Shown here one piece after another: positions 32,101 through 38,552 of a DNA stretch of 64,000 bases (positions within the stretch are counted from its first letter, which is position 1; every line of letters begins with the position of its first letter). This DNA is from Haliotis asinina (Eukaryota; Mollusca; Gastropoda; Lepetellida; Haliotidae). Below the pieces are notes generated by a model, which ran no database searches, had not been told where the DNA came from, and saw nothing but the letters and a program-made list of their open reading frames with translations. A program made the translations under genes and the position numbers. The stretch is taken from assembly GCF_037392515.1 (NCBI RefSeq), contig NC_090283.1, positions 30,272,249 to 30,336,248 on the forward strand, given 5' to 3'.

Positions 32101-34897
32101 GCAGGGGATGGTGAGTGGCATTATCAGACAATGATGTTCAATTCATTTCTAGATTCGTGGGTTGGCTCTGAAATATTTCTTTTCCAACAATTGTAAAAAG
32201 GTTTACCAAAAACGCAATGGCGTCCCGCGGAGGTGCATCAAACATTATTACTACTTTCCCACTGGCTGCAAGGTCCAGGTTTGTTGAATACAAGTCGCCC
32301 TTTGTGAGACAGACGGGAGGAATTGGCCTAGTGCGTCATGAGTGCGTGTCATCCTACATCATACGTTGCTCAAGTCGTCAGACACTGGCTCATATTTCCT
32401 GGTCTCAGTTGCTCACAACAACAACAACAAACCATTTCCGGTTAGTTTTGGGCAACACTATTTTCTTTACAGCATACACTGCATACTGATGCATTACACT
32501 TTCAATAACACGAAGTTTTACCTTGCAGGTATTCCCGATGCAGACCTCACCAAGGCCAGTAACGGTAAGCGCGTCCCTGTCCACGTTGAGTCAGTCCGAC
32601 CCAGGGTGTTCAAGTGCGACTACACACCAAGAGAGCCCGGGGCATACCTTCTGAAACTCAAGTGGAATGACCATCCGCTCAAGGGCTCACCATTCAGAGT
32701 GAATGTCAGGAGTCCACCTCAGCCCAAACGGGTAGCCCTCACCGGTGACTGGACAAGGGGTGGAATCCTGGGGAAGGATCTGGATCTTAGGATTGACCCT
32801 CGGGAAGCTGGTCCAGGTACGTCTGGCTATTACACTAGCACTACATGGATTCCTTCCCAGTTGGCTAAGTACGACTGTGTCTGGCCCTCAAAATTAATCT
32901 ATCAGCCATTGTATGTATCTATGCATCAATTCAGTCTTTGCCATAAAGCTGTCGGTCCTAAGGACCCGGAACCTGTCCTGATCAGAATGTGTAGACCTTA
33001 AATTTAATATATCAATAATACATAGTTACTAAGGATGTGAAGGATGTCAGTGTCAGTCATTAGGACCTGCAGACAACAAAAACCATGGGTTCAAGTGGTT
33101 ATCACTCGGCTTCGGGCTTAATGACCGACGTTAGTTTCATCAAATGGATGTTTACTAATGAGATAAGATTCACTATCTGATGTTGGTGTTAAGAGCAGAC
33201 ACTACATTATAAGTTATCCTGAAAAAAAACACAAACAGAATGTCGGCGCGTGTAAAGTCCTCTTGGTTGAAAGTTATCGTACTTATACAAGAACCATGTC
33301 AACGCACTTGTTAAGGTTGCAACGTTTGTGTCTGGAATAGTCACTCGTCAGTGGAACATAGATTCTCTTTCATGCAAAGCGAGGAACCAATCTTTATTGC
33401 AGAGATTGCCATAGACCTATGGTCTGCCATCTCCAGGTGCTAAACAAAATAATGGACATTTGGGAGGGAAGACCCATCAGTGTCACGAAGGGTGTCCCAT
33501 ACATGCTTGCTGCGCCGTGCAGCCGAACATAGAATGGACTCTACTCCGTTGTAACAGTTAAATGTGGCAGCGGAGTCCATGGTGATGAATGTCTTTCCTG
33601 AAACTCTGGTGATCATCATTTCATCACAGGTTTGCTACATATTGGTATGTACTTCATTATCCTGTGTTATTCTAAACAGGCGAGCTGACTGTCAAGTGCA
33701 CAGGGCCACGCAAGGAGCCGGTCCCATGCAAGCTGATCGACAACTTTGACGGAACCAGGAGAGTAAAGGTGACACCTAGTACGACAGGAAGGCACATCGT
33801 AGAGATCAAGTACGACAATGAACATGTCATGGGTACGTAGGCTCATCTATGACACACACTCGTTGTATTTCCGAAATAGTCTGCATTTGTTTTTGTTTAT
33901 GTGTTGATAACATCAGCTGATCGTGCCTTGTGTTCACCTACAGGCAGCCCCTATGCTATCGACATCCGAGCAAGCACCACGCTAGGGGATGTGAAGGTGT
34001 GGGGTCCTGGGCTGGAGGGTCCGGGTCTGATGACTGACTTCAGGTCCCACTTCTGGGTGGACACGACAGGAGCTGGAGCTGGCGAACTCAGAGTCCGAAT
34101 CATGGGGCCCAAAGGTGGGTACAGTGTACAGTTGGAAGGCTTGATTCTGAGGATGACTGATTATCCAGGCCAGTGGTATTCCCAAAGTTGTCTTGTAATG
34201 TAAGAGTGAGCAGTGACAGACGTAGGCATGAGACCAGAGGAACGTGTCTGATGTTGACACGGCCAGTGTAGCTTTAGGACTATTTAACCCAAATCACACG
34301 CACATTACATCTTCGACTGGAAACATGGTGCAGGATGTGAATATTGCAAAACCTAGGTAGTTAGTACAATGTGTGGTTTGGATTTGTTATGATCCCGGGG
34401 GTGTAGCCTGGACTCACATATGATTGTTGCTGACAAGACTGGGCAAGCCCCCAATACCATATAAATATAAATCACCCTATACGGCTCATACGAACAAATT
34501 GGCTTGCTACGTGTCTGGGTGCATTACACCCAAACATTTTGTCCGAGTTTCAATAATGCCCTTTTAAAACTATCTCGTACAGCTGATGTATTACCAAAGC
34601 ATTAGCAACCCAAACAATAATAGCCCTACAAATACACTCTGTCCTCCTTGAGCAGGTGCTTTCCATGTGAAGATGCGGAAGGCCAGCCAGAAGGACAAGC
34701 TGTATCAAGCCTTCTACAACCCAGTGGAGCCTGGAATCTACACCATCTACGTCCAGTGGTCCGGACATCACGTCTCGGGAAGCCCCTACACTGTCCTCCT
34801 GGCCAGGAATAAGGAGGAGTTATACAGGCTCCAGCGTGACGGAAGTGTGACAAGCAACTTCTCCAAGCCACCATCCCCAAGGGATGTGTTATACTGA
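7913..34897 (+). CDS. jbug: Three-CH-domain filamin (jitterbug-like) actin cross-linker, 5'-truncated by the window, 21 exons
   Basis: Joined exons are 7913-8102, 10409-10474, 13638-13851, 15827-15935, 16283-16596, 23482-23664, 23950-24067, 24574-24705, 25229-25402, 26658-26759, 27406-27525, 28638-28811, 29242-29385, 29947-30072, 30371-30517, 30905-31009, 31691-32110, 32529-32816, 33680-33832, 33944-34114 and 34656-34897. Every junction is GT-AG and the phases agree throughout, giving about 1,229 residues and a TGA stop. In order: the last helix of CH1 (GNVKLLLGLIW), CH2 (NFTTDWNDGLAL), CH3 (NFTTDWHDGRALCEL), a polar linker and about eight Ig-filamin repeats. From exon 7 on, introns are all phase 1. 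Filamins cross-link cortical F-actin through CH domains and bind membrane partners through Ig repeats. Three CH domains match Drosophila jitterbug, not vertebrate FLNA/B/C. The start codon and most of CH1 lie upstream of the window. Exact splice sites are my reading without cDNA. Confidence 0.93.
8103..10110 (+). repeat. Composite minisatellite seeded by the preceding splice donor
   Basis: About 42 copies of a 25-bp unit (core acacctagatgtgacacac) run from about 8146 to 9190. Degenerate units follow to about 9570, then about 13-14 copies of a 36-bp unit from about 9650 to 10110. The 36-bp unit includes tacaGTGAGTTGATacacc, identical over 14 bases to the exon/donor junction at 8099-8112. Longer ~60-bp copies of the junction region occur at about 9350 and 9466. 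Confidence 0.9.
10409..10474 (+). CDS. jbug: Filamin exon: CH2 middle
   Basis: A 66-nt exon between 'cttttcttgcag' and AACAA|GTAAGT. It encodes ALLEFCKPGICPNWHHLNRDN, matching the CH-domain segment that follows DG.AL in all filamins. Phase 2 at both ends. Its last eight bases plus the donor are the repeat unit of the following minisatellite. Confidence 0.88.
10467..10960 (+). repeat. 23-bp minisatellite made of the exon end plus splice donor
   Basis: The unit is gacaacaaGTAAGTaccgtg + tat; the first copy is the real exon end and donor. GTAAGT recurs at 10475 (native), 10498, 10533, 10556, 10579, 10602, 10637, 10660, 10683, 10706, 10741, 10764 and 10787. A variant block (tatccagtag, gacaacaagatc) recurs every 105 bp, giving a higher-order repeat. 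Copies degrade after 10810. Confidence 0.93.
11090..11245 (-). repeat. Dispersed abalone repeat family, degenerate copy
   Basis: Complement-strand traces: ttggattgtctggtctagac, ctgattatttaaagacagca, aaatattgctggatgcagtg. Confidence 0.65.
13258..13478 (+). repeat. Dispersed abalone repeat family copy
   Basis: gacgcactgagcactattcc, ctgtaaataatcgagtttgg, gatcacccgatcccgtttg, aagcatgggttgctgaag: near full length. Confidence 0.85.
13484..13508. repeat. GAAT tetranucleotide microsatellite
   Basis: About six GAAT units following a dispersed repeat copy. Confidence 0.85.
13638..13851 (+). CDS. jbug: Filamin exon: end of CH2 and start of CH3
   Basis: The acceptor is 'tctcctacag' and the donor is ACG|GTAAGA. 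It encodes NNCRNAMKLAKQHFDIP, PEDLCSPELDDRSAITYLSYF (the actin-binding CH2 C-terminal half), then a new CH start, RTRTITNFT. Phase 2 in, phase 0 out. The block is GC-rich at third codon positions, unlike its AT-rich flanks. Confidence 0.92.
14404..14695 (-). repeat. Dispersed abalone repeat family copy
   Basis: cgtgaagatccgagttagac, gtcaggctcgctgacttgct, gattatttacagaccgccgc, gctggaatatcggcgagtgc. Confidence 0.85.
14858..15022 (-). mobile_element. tRNA-like SINE copy, minus strand
   Basis: Complement of the consensus: gtgagtgagtgtgcatggtt, tatcacggcggtggacaac, gaatcaaactcgggtttt, ttactaggctaccccct. Confidence 0.82.
15827..15935 (+). CDS. jbug: Filamin exon: CH3 core
   Basis: Starts after 'ctcttccccag' and ends CAACAAG|GTGAGC. 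It encodes TDWHDGRALCELVKVSGG and PVPGWPELRG. It joins the previous exon in phase 0 to make NFT-TDWHDG, an intact CH signature and direct evidence for a third CH domain. Phase 0 in, phase 1 out. Confidence 0.9.
16283..16596 (+). CDS. jbug: Filamin exon: end of CH3 and polar linker
   Basis: Between 'gctcttcag' and AACAGG|GTAAGT. It encodes GGRDLGVEPLLTAEEI and HLGIMAYTAQFLPF (end of CH3), then about 60 residues rich in Asn, Ser, Tyr and Arg with repeated YNVS/FNVS motifs. The latter is a low-complexity spacer between the actin-binding region and the Ig rod. Phase 1 in, phase 0 out. Confidence 0.88.
16955..17205 (-). repeat. Dispersed repeat, pair member 2
   Basis: Reverse-complement relative of 3555-3830, with cgcttagccaatcagaaaac and tgcatcatgcgcgattcaat in matching order. 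Confidence 0.65.
17875..17952. repeat. TTG microsatellite, interrupted
   Basis: Runs of TTG interrupted by tggccgttatatttttcat and single changes. Confidence 0.85.
19285..19386 (-). mobile_element. Partial tRNA-like SINE, minus strand
   Basis: cacattgtacccatgtggga, atcgaacccgggctttcgg and ctctaaccactaggctac; the tail portion is missing. Confidence 0.8.
19462..19712 (+). repeat. Dispersed abalone repeat family copy
   Basis: GTGAGTGAGTGAGT start, cagcaatagtctagctatat, cctgtaaataatcgagcctg, gatcacccgatcccgttagt: full length. Confidence 0.87.
19853..19945 (+). repeat. 24-bp tandem repeat, four copies
   Basis: Core gatcatttagtgtagaggaa is repeated four times with one-base differences, in the large filamin intron. 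Confidence 0.85.
20627..20940 (+). CDS. Possible alternative exon encoding a His/Glu/Met-rich segment (uncertain)
   Basis: A reading frame open on the + strand from about 20572 to 21018, inside the 6.9-kb filamin intron, encodes a strongly biased polypeptide (EEHHKGKNMEKYIEKHMEQ, then HHSEHHTEHHMEHLH). An acceptor-like 'gatgtacag' before 20627 and a donor-like AATAAG|GTAAAC at 20940 are both phase 0, so it could be spliced between the exons at 16596 and 23482. The polypyrimidine tract is weak and I recognise no homologue. It could equally be a chance frame in purine-rich DNA. Confidence 0.3.
21838..21920 (-). mobile_element. Partial tRNA-like SINE, minus strand
   Basis: acgtggggaatcgaatctgg, gtcctcggtgtgtcag and accacaccgcccc correspond to the B-box and 5' end. 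Confidence 0.65.
22005..22146 (+). mobile_element. Partial tRNA-like SINE copy
   Basis: The 3' portion only: catgggtgcattgtgtgaag, tttctggtgtcccc, gatattgctggaatgttgct, then ACTCACTCACTCAC. Confidence 0.75.
23119..23300. repeat. Double-hairpin element
   Basis: Perfect 19-bp arms agattttcgaagctctctt (23122-23140) and its complement (23188-23206). A second, imperfect hairpin follows around acagtcgtaagtttatgtta (about 23239-23297). Probably a MITE-type element just upstream of a filamin exon. Confidence 0.75.
23482..23664 (+). CDS. jbug: Filamin exon: linker and start of Ig repeat 1
   Basis: Between 'gtgttccag' and TCTAAG|GTAACT, phase 0 at both ends. A Ser/Pro-rich stretch is followed by PRVDLQMESYKFDTYSVGVI, where the first filamin Ig repeat of the rod appears to start. 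Confidence 0.85.
23950..24067 (+). CDS. jbug: Filamin exon: Ig repeat 1, middle
   Basis: Between 'ctgtgttcag' and GATCG|GTCAGT. It encodes FDPEKIRVEAEAPSGRV, DGHYTAQFMPSEIG, the central beta strands of an Ig-filamin repeat. Phase 0 in, phase 1 out. Confidence 0.87.
24574..24705 (+). CDS. jbug: Filamin exon: end of Ig repeat 1 and start of repeat 2
   Basis: Between 'taatccccag' and TTCAAAG|GTGTCT. It encodes RWRVDLYYNNRHIDGCPIDV, the typical closing strands (YYN...I.GCPI.V) of a filamin repeat, then DPSQVRVCDLKGGG. Phase 1 at both ends. Confidence 0.88.
25229..25402 (+). CDS. jbug: Filamin exon: Ig repeat 2 core
   Basis: Between 'gtgtctccag' and GTCAGAG|GTGAGA. It encodes DCTRAGDGEVQVDI, MYRVTYSPYDAGPYFINVQF. 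The AG.GE.V and Y.P...G.Y.I.V.F patterns are diagnostic of filamin repeats. Phase 1 at both ends. Confidence 0.92.
25748..25952 (+). repeat. 104-bp tandem duplication in a filamin intron
   Basis: The segment starting ataaccaactatttaac at 25748 is repeated from 25852 with about 95% identity by eye, including the ending gtgtgtcgggata. Confidence 0.85.
26180..26645 (+). repeat. 34-bp minisatellite abutting a 3' splice site
   Basis: About 14 copies of a unit with core gagttgcagtgttatcgagg lie immediately upstream of the acceptor at 26657. Each unit contains TTGCAG, an acceptor-like hexamer. Only about 30 bases separate the last TTGCAG from the real TTTACAG. Confidence 0.9.
26658..26759 (+). CDS. 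jbug: Filamin exon: charged insert after Ig repeat 2
   Basis: Between 'gtctttacag' and GCATCAT|GTACGA. It encodes DSDFHSSDPEERQRKAVFI and a short basic/acidic segment, not a standard Ig strand. The donor is unusual (GTACGA) but preserves phase 1 with the next exon. A minisatellite lies just upstream of the acceptor. Confidence 0.75.
26945..27145 (-). repeat. Dispersed abalone repeat family copy
   Basis: gtgaagatcagagtgagaat, ggcaggctcgctgacttag, gatgctcatgatgtcaatca, tgcagaatgtggcgttaaat. Confidence 0.78.
27406..27525 (+). CDS. jbug: Filamin exon: start of Ig repeat 3
   Basis: Between 'aactgttcag' and CTCATCG|GTAAGG. It encodes DWEIDYMTGGPFICHITDSS, IQVYGMQDGTI. Phase 1 at both ends. The last ~22 exonic bases together with the donor are repeated downstream as 47-bp units. 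Confidence 0.88.
27503..27880 (+). repeat. 47-bp minisatellite spanning an exon-intron boundary
   Basis: The unit joins exonic ccagctccccacaactcatc to the intronic donor GTAAGGTACAGCCAGACC. Donor copies start at 27526 (native), 27573, 27620, 27667, 27714, 27761, 27808 and 27852, so spacing is exactly 47 except the last (44). Confidence 0.93.
28150..28290 (+). mobile_element. Degenerate tRNA-like SINE copy
   Basis: cgaagcgttcgcttgtgaca, gacctgggttcgacatc, atgatattgatgaaatatta and actcactcactcg, in order with internal deletion. Confidence 0.65.
28638..28811 (+). CDS. jbug: Filamin exon: Ig repeat 3 core
   Basis: Between 'cgtctaccag' and GTCAAAG|GTACTT. It encodes DCTKVGDGVLEAEVTHNG, GIYRVTFKPKGPGIYKIWLH, a canonical filamin Ig repeat middle. 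Phase 1 at both ends. Confidence 0.92.
29242..29385 (+). CDS. jbug: Filamin exon: end of Ig repeat 3 and start of repeat 4
   Basis: Between 'ctacctgacag' and GTTCACG|GTAAGC. GSPFIQEIDE is the closing GSPF strand. TGEGLERAIVDRPATFIVD is the opening of the next repeat (G.GL..A....ATF.VD), a very typical filamin boundary. Confidence 0.93.
29693..29855 (+). mobile_element. tRNA-like SINE copy
   Basis: ggggtagcctagtggttaca, tatccgagtttgattcc, catgagtacaatgtgagat and ggtgtcccccgcc, in the filamin intron after 29385. Confidence 0.8.
29947..30072 (+). CDS. jbug: Filamin exon: Ig repeat 4, second half
   Basis: Between 'gtcacttcag' and ATTGAAG|GTCAGT. It encodes NTLRVHYTPAEKGKHLINVR, matching the V.YTP.E.G.H.I.V core of filamin repeats. 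Phase 1 at both ends. Confidence 0.92.
30371..30517 (+). CDS. jbug: Filamin exon: end of Ig repeat 4 and start of repeat 5
   Basis: Between 'tggttcacag' and GGACCAG|GTAACT. ESPFKPMVVDP closes repeat 4; VDKEKQLPFDASEAGPG opens repeat 5 up to the AGPG turn. Phase 1 at both ends. Confidence 0.9.
30768..30808. repeat. Perfect 14-bp hairpin in a filamin intron
   Basis: taatccggacgata (30768-30781) and its exact complement (30795-30808) flank a 13-nt loop, about 100 bases upstream of the exon at 30905. Confidence 0.8.
30905..31009 (+). CDS. jbug: Filamin exon: Ig repeat 5 core
   Basis: Between 'tcacccccag' and GAGCAAG|GTAGGC. ELTAEVRGPSGKIPVAV and NTVIFTPREQG follow the G.L...V.GPSG.....V....G...V.F.P.E.G filamin consensus. 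Phase 1 at both ends. Confidence 0.93.
31122..31275 (-). repeat. Dispersed abalone repeat family, degenerate copy
   Basis: cgtgaagatcttcagcaacc, tggatcgggtaattccacag, gtagatgctcattgccacca, tgtggtccagaccccgg. Confidence 0.62.
31691..32110 (+). CDS. jbug: Filamin exon: end of Ig repeat 5, Pro-rich hinge, start of repeat 6
   Basis: The largest exon in the window (420 nt), between 'ttccttgcag' and GGGGATG|GTGAGT. KHDIHVRWGGFPLQRSPY closes repeat 5. About 75 residues rich in Pro, Ser and Tyr follow (SRPPSVTPIVETIKYYPPTE), then GRGLKEASVDQPATFYVD opens repeat 6. The insert resembles the flexible hinge segments between repeats in other filamins, although its sequence is not one I recognise. Confidence 0.92.
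32529..32816 (+). CDS. jbug: Filamin exon: Ig repeat 6 and start of repeat 7
   Basis: Between 'taccttgcag' and GGTCCAG|GTACGT. VFKCDYTPREPGAYLLKLKW and PLKGSPFRVNV complete repeat 6; GKDLDLRIDPREAGPG opens repeat 7. Phase 1 at both ends. Confidence 0.93.
33680..33832 (+). CDS. jbug: Filamin exon: Ig repeat 7 core
   Basis: Between 'ttctaaacag' and GTCATGG|GTACGT. ELTVKCTGPRKEPVPCKLI and RRVKVTPSTTGRHIVEIKYD fit the filamin repeat core. Phase 1 at both ends. Confidence 0.92.
33944..34114 (+). CDS. jbug: Filamin exon: end of Ig repeat 7 and start of repeat 8
   Basis: Between 'cacctacag' and CCCAAAG|GTGGGT. GSPYAIDIRAST closes repeat 7. VKVWGPGLEGPGLMTDFRSH with WVDTTGAGAGELRVRIMGP makes up the first half of repeat 8. 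Phase 1 at both ends. Confidence 0.93.
34656..34897 (+). CDS. jbug: Filamin terminal exon: last Ig repeat and C-terminus
   Basis: Acceptor 'cttgagcag'. LYQAFYNPVEPGIYTIYVQW and HHVSGSPYTVLL finish repeat 8. A 31-residue Ser/Pro/Arg tail ends with a TGA at 34895-34897. The last repeat (the dimerisation domain in vertebrate filamins) is followed by this unstructured tail. Confidence 0.94.
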
Positions 34898-35240
34898 ACC
34901 CTGCCAAACCACACCATGCCCAATGAGAAATCTTTTGCTAGGAGAGCGCATACCACTGCTGCGGGCATATAACATCACATATGGTTCAAGACTATCTTTG
35001 TGCATGTACTTGGAAATGGGAAGATTGAAGCCCACTGAATGTGGGTTAAGCCTGTACTCATTCCTATGGTTGCATCAAGGGCATTTACCCCACTACTTGC
35101 CCACCTAAAGAAATGTGTGGGTTTGGAGAGTTCTCAAAGTGGTTGTTAATTAGCTCTGCCAAATACTAGCCCACCCTTAATCTTCTACAAATAATGCCTA
35201 TACCTGAGGTTTACTCTAGTGAATAAATGAATTCTTATCT
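34898..35240 (+). other. jbug: Filamin 3' UTR (proximal form)
   Basis: Non-coding sequence after the TGA, with AATAAA at 35222-35227. Further AATAAA motifs near 37814 and 37829 would allow a much longer 3' UTR. Which is used cannot be told from sequence alone. Confidence 0.5.
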
Positions 35241-35247
35241 TTTTCAC

Positions 35248-35345
35248 TGGTGGTACGGTAGGCAAGTGATTAAAGCTGTTGCTTGTCATGCCTAAGACCA
35301 CTGTTCGTTCCCCCAGCAGTTGTTGTGCGTACCCACATGGGTACA
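35248..35345 (+). mobile_element. 5' part of a tRNA-like SINE, running into a minisatellite
   Basis: cactggtggtacggtaggca, agtgattaaagctgttgct and a B-box-like gttcgttccccc, then the 35-bp array begins where the SINE's atgggtacaa would be. Confidence 0.6.
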
Positions 35346-35530
35346 AATGTCTCCGGGGTCTGCGTACCCACATGGGTACAAACGTCTCCGGGGTCTGCGT
35401 ACCCACATGGGTACAAACGTCTCCGGGGTCTGCGTACCCACATGGGTACAAATGTCTCCGGGGTCTGCGTACCCACATGGGTACAAATGTCTCTGGGGCT
35501 GCGTACCCACATGGGTACAAACGTCTCTAG
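35325..35530 (+). repeat. 35-bp minisatellite with internal palindrome
   Basis: About six copies of a unit with core gtacccacatgggtacaaac, in or just past the filamin 3' UTR. The GTACCC...GGGTAC motif resembles the acatgggtacaa segment of the tRNA-like SINE just upstream (35248-35345). Confidence 0.88.
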
Positions 35531-35540
35531 GGTCACGGGA

Positions 35541-37900
35541 CAAATACTTGAGTCTGCAACCATGCGAACCTGTTTGGGACATCATCAATAGTATGTGCTA
35601 TTTCTGATGACTTGTCTCCTTACACATGACCATGCTTCCTTCAGTGTTTTTTACGAGCACATTTGTTGCACAAACCACTGATATTATGATCTCAAGGGTA
35701 TGGCTGAGCAGGTTTTTGGTAATTTTGTTAGGAGAGTTGTACGATTACGTGGGCAGATTTCCCCAAAGAAAACATGAAATCCTGCTCAACCTACCATCAA
35801 GCAAATCATAGACTCCCTGAACCAGACTCAACTCAAACGGAATATTTGCTTTCCAAAGTTATTTTTCCAAGACTATTTCTGCCAAAATCGACAGACAACT
35901 TATTTTGTGTGACTGAGAAAACTTACAGTCGATAGGTACTTTCTATCGTTTAACTTGGAATCTCAATTTGATTCACAGTACAGACAAACATGCCTTCCAG
36001 ATCGAGACTGCTCCCTGGTGCTATTTATGTATATTTCACAAAGTGGAACCAGTTCGGTTATCTTTACATACCCTCTGTGTCAATGTTGTGTTTTTGCTAA
36101 GATTTTTTTATGATTATGTCAAATATTAGTTGTGATATGCAGTTATTGCAGCTGGATTTTTAATATGCAGCTGATATTTATGTATGACGGTTACTTAATC
36201 TGTGATCTGTTTTTAGCAGCTTCTCATGTACTCACATGACTGTTCCAGGGAGGCAATCGATCCTACACAACCAAGATATGCCTACCGAAATTTCATTTTC
36301 GTAACAGAAATACATCCAATGCATCAGTTCAGACCAAATGAACATCTTCATTTCGAAAACGTATTTAGCCAAATCAGTACCATCTTGTTTAAAATTACTG
36401 AGTACTGATGGGCAGCCTACAGTGCTGGCTCAACATTAAGAGTATTTGGGTTCAGCTCCAGAAAATGTGGTGATAAGATTTCTTTGTCCACACAAAACAT
36501 TAACAAATGGTTGGCTTCCTCAAATTTGCTGATCAACCAATGACTCCTTGTATTTTATTCAACATTTACCTCTAAAGAGAATAAGATAAAATTATCATTT
36601 GATATTTGTACTTGGATTGTAAGCGAGGTTACAGCCCTGAAGCAGTTATGGCAAATAGACAGTCTATACTAGGAGCTGATGTATTTACTTACTTTCTTCA
36701 ACATTAGGTTGGCAGAAATACTCACAAAACGCTGTTTCCTAATTTGATAATGGTTTGTCAGCAATGACCCTGTACCATTCGAGATGATATACTGAACATA
36801 GACATGACATGTACTGTTCCTAGTTGATATACTGAACATAGATATGGCATATACTTTGGCAGTTCCAATAGTCATTGTATGTTAACAGTACATGCATTTA
36901 GAGACTAGGGAAGGGAGAGCACTCTATATCCACGTGCTAATCTGCTGTACCATCCACTGAAGATTCCAAATGTAGGACTGTTGGGTACTTCTCATTCATT
37001 GTCTGTTCATACATCAGTTGAAACTTGTATGGAATACTCAGTTACATAAGCGTGGAAGACATTAAATGGTTAATGTAGGTCACATTCAAAAAGCTTCAGA
37101 GGTGGCACCCCAGCTGAATGAGAAAATACTCTTTTCAGCAGCAGCTGGATGTTACTTAAGTTACATGTTCATATTATAGTTGTCAGCCTCACAAACCTTG
37201 TTCTAACACTTTGTCTGTAAATGTAAAAGATTTAAATACTGAAGAATATTTAGATCACGGCATCAGGTTTTTCTTTCGCTGAGATTGGAATTGACAAATC
37301 TGGATCCTCTAGTAATTATATGTCAGGAAGCTGTGTCTGAACATCAGTATCTCCACGTGTCAGGTTGACAGGGTGGTTAAGGCATTAAACAGAGTGAGTG
37401 TGAATTCCTACATGAACCAAATGAGTGACTGTGCTACCTGTGACATCTAACATATAAGCAACACACATTCATATACATTTCCTCCCTGGTACTTGGACAG
37501 ATAATTACATCTGCCATTTCTAAATTTCAAAAGTATGTATGCATTATTAACGCTCATGAATCATTAAGATAAGATTGAGATGTCACTACAGGACAGATAC
37601 TCCCATTACCGACGTCAGCTCCATACTGTGCAGAAGGCAGCCAATATTCATTGGATGGAACACTTGGAGATACTTGGGCCCAGTGTTCGGAAGCCCTTCC
37701 TTGGTGTTGAGGTCTATATTGTTGAGTGGTGAGGTGTGCAATATATTACAGTTGGAACGTCAGTAGTAGATTAGCTGTCACAGATATAGCATATCATCAA
37801 CATACTTAGCTATAATAAAATTATTTTGAAATAAACACTTATTTACAATTTGGTTAATTTTTTGCTTCAACTCTGGAACAACTATTAAAAAACCACAGGT
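35541..37900. other. Non-coding spacer between convergent genes
   Basis: AT-rich sequence with no supported exon. A ~50-bp direct repeat (gatatactgaacatagac) occurs near 36786 and 36828. It may be partly a long filamin 3' UTR. Confidence 0.5.
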
Positions 37901-37904
37901 ACAA

Positions 37905-38215
37905 TATCTGACTACTGATACCTACATCACTGGGACAATATCTGCCTACTGATCCCTACATTACTGGGACAAAATCTGCAGTCTGCCTACAGGCCCTTGC
38001 ATCACTGTGATCACTACTAATCTCTCCCTACTCCCTATATCACTTCGGCAATGTCTGCAATATGCCTATTGATCTTTGCATCACTGGGACATCACTGGGA
38101 CAATATCTGCCTACTGGTCCCTCCTACATCATTGGTACAATACCTGAATCCCTTCATCAGTGGGACAATATCTGCCTACTGATCACTACATCACTGGGAC
38201 AAGGTCTTCCTAAAT
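37905..38215. repeat. Degenerate ~37-bp tandem repeat between convergent genes
   Basis: Units with core tacatcactgggacaatatc are repeated about seven times with small indels just beyond the WDR73 stop codon, possibly within its 3' UTR. Confidence 0.75.
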
Positions 38216-38337
38216 GATAACAGTCTGTTGACAACATAAGTTGTGAGAACAGATTGAAAACCAATCACCAAAGAAGAAAAAAACATAAGATTTATGTCTA
38301 TAAAGATATATTTTTATCAAACATAAAAAATAATATT

Positions 38338-38552
38338 TCATAAAACTGGCTGAAAAATATGGAGACTGCCATCACTTGCAGCAGATAACATTGTTTCTTG
38401 TTTCCACTGGTACCACAGATGTTGGGATGTCAAGACGACCTGTGATTGGTCTTCTCTGTCAGCGATGTGGCCTTGGTGAACAAACACTGGTGTGACAAAC
38501 TCTGTATCTCCCCACTTGCTTCGGTCATATATCTGTACACAACCATCAACAC
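38338..38552 (-). CDS. WDR73: WDR73 exon 10 with stop codon
   Basis: After 'tatattccag'. It encodes VDGCVQIYDRSKWGDTEF, PVFVHQGHI and ETMLSAASDGSLHIF, ending PVL and TGA. It matches the C-terminus of WDR73 (FDGTVQVYDATSWDGT, LFTHRGHI, LLSATNDASLHVW). Confidence 0.93.

Noticed and set aside
32342..33001. A 219-codon frame taken as a single exon
   Set aside because: Only 32529-32816 resembles filamin. The frame's two ends are intron sequence, and clear acceptor and donor sites bound the real exon.
35185..35607. Overlapping frames of PMWVRRPR and PHGYKCLRG repeats
   Set aside because: Translations of the 35-bp minisatellite in several frames on both strands.
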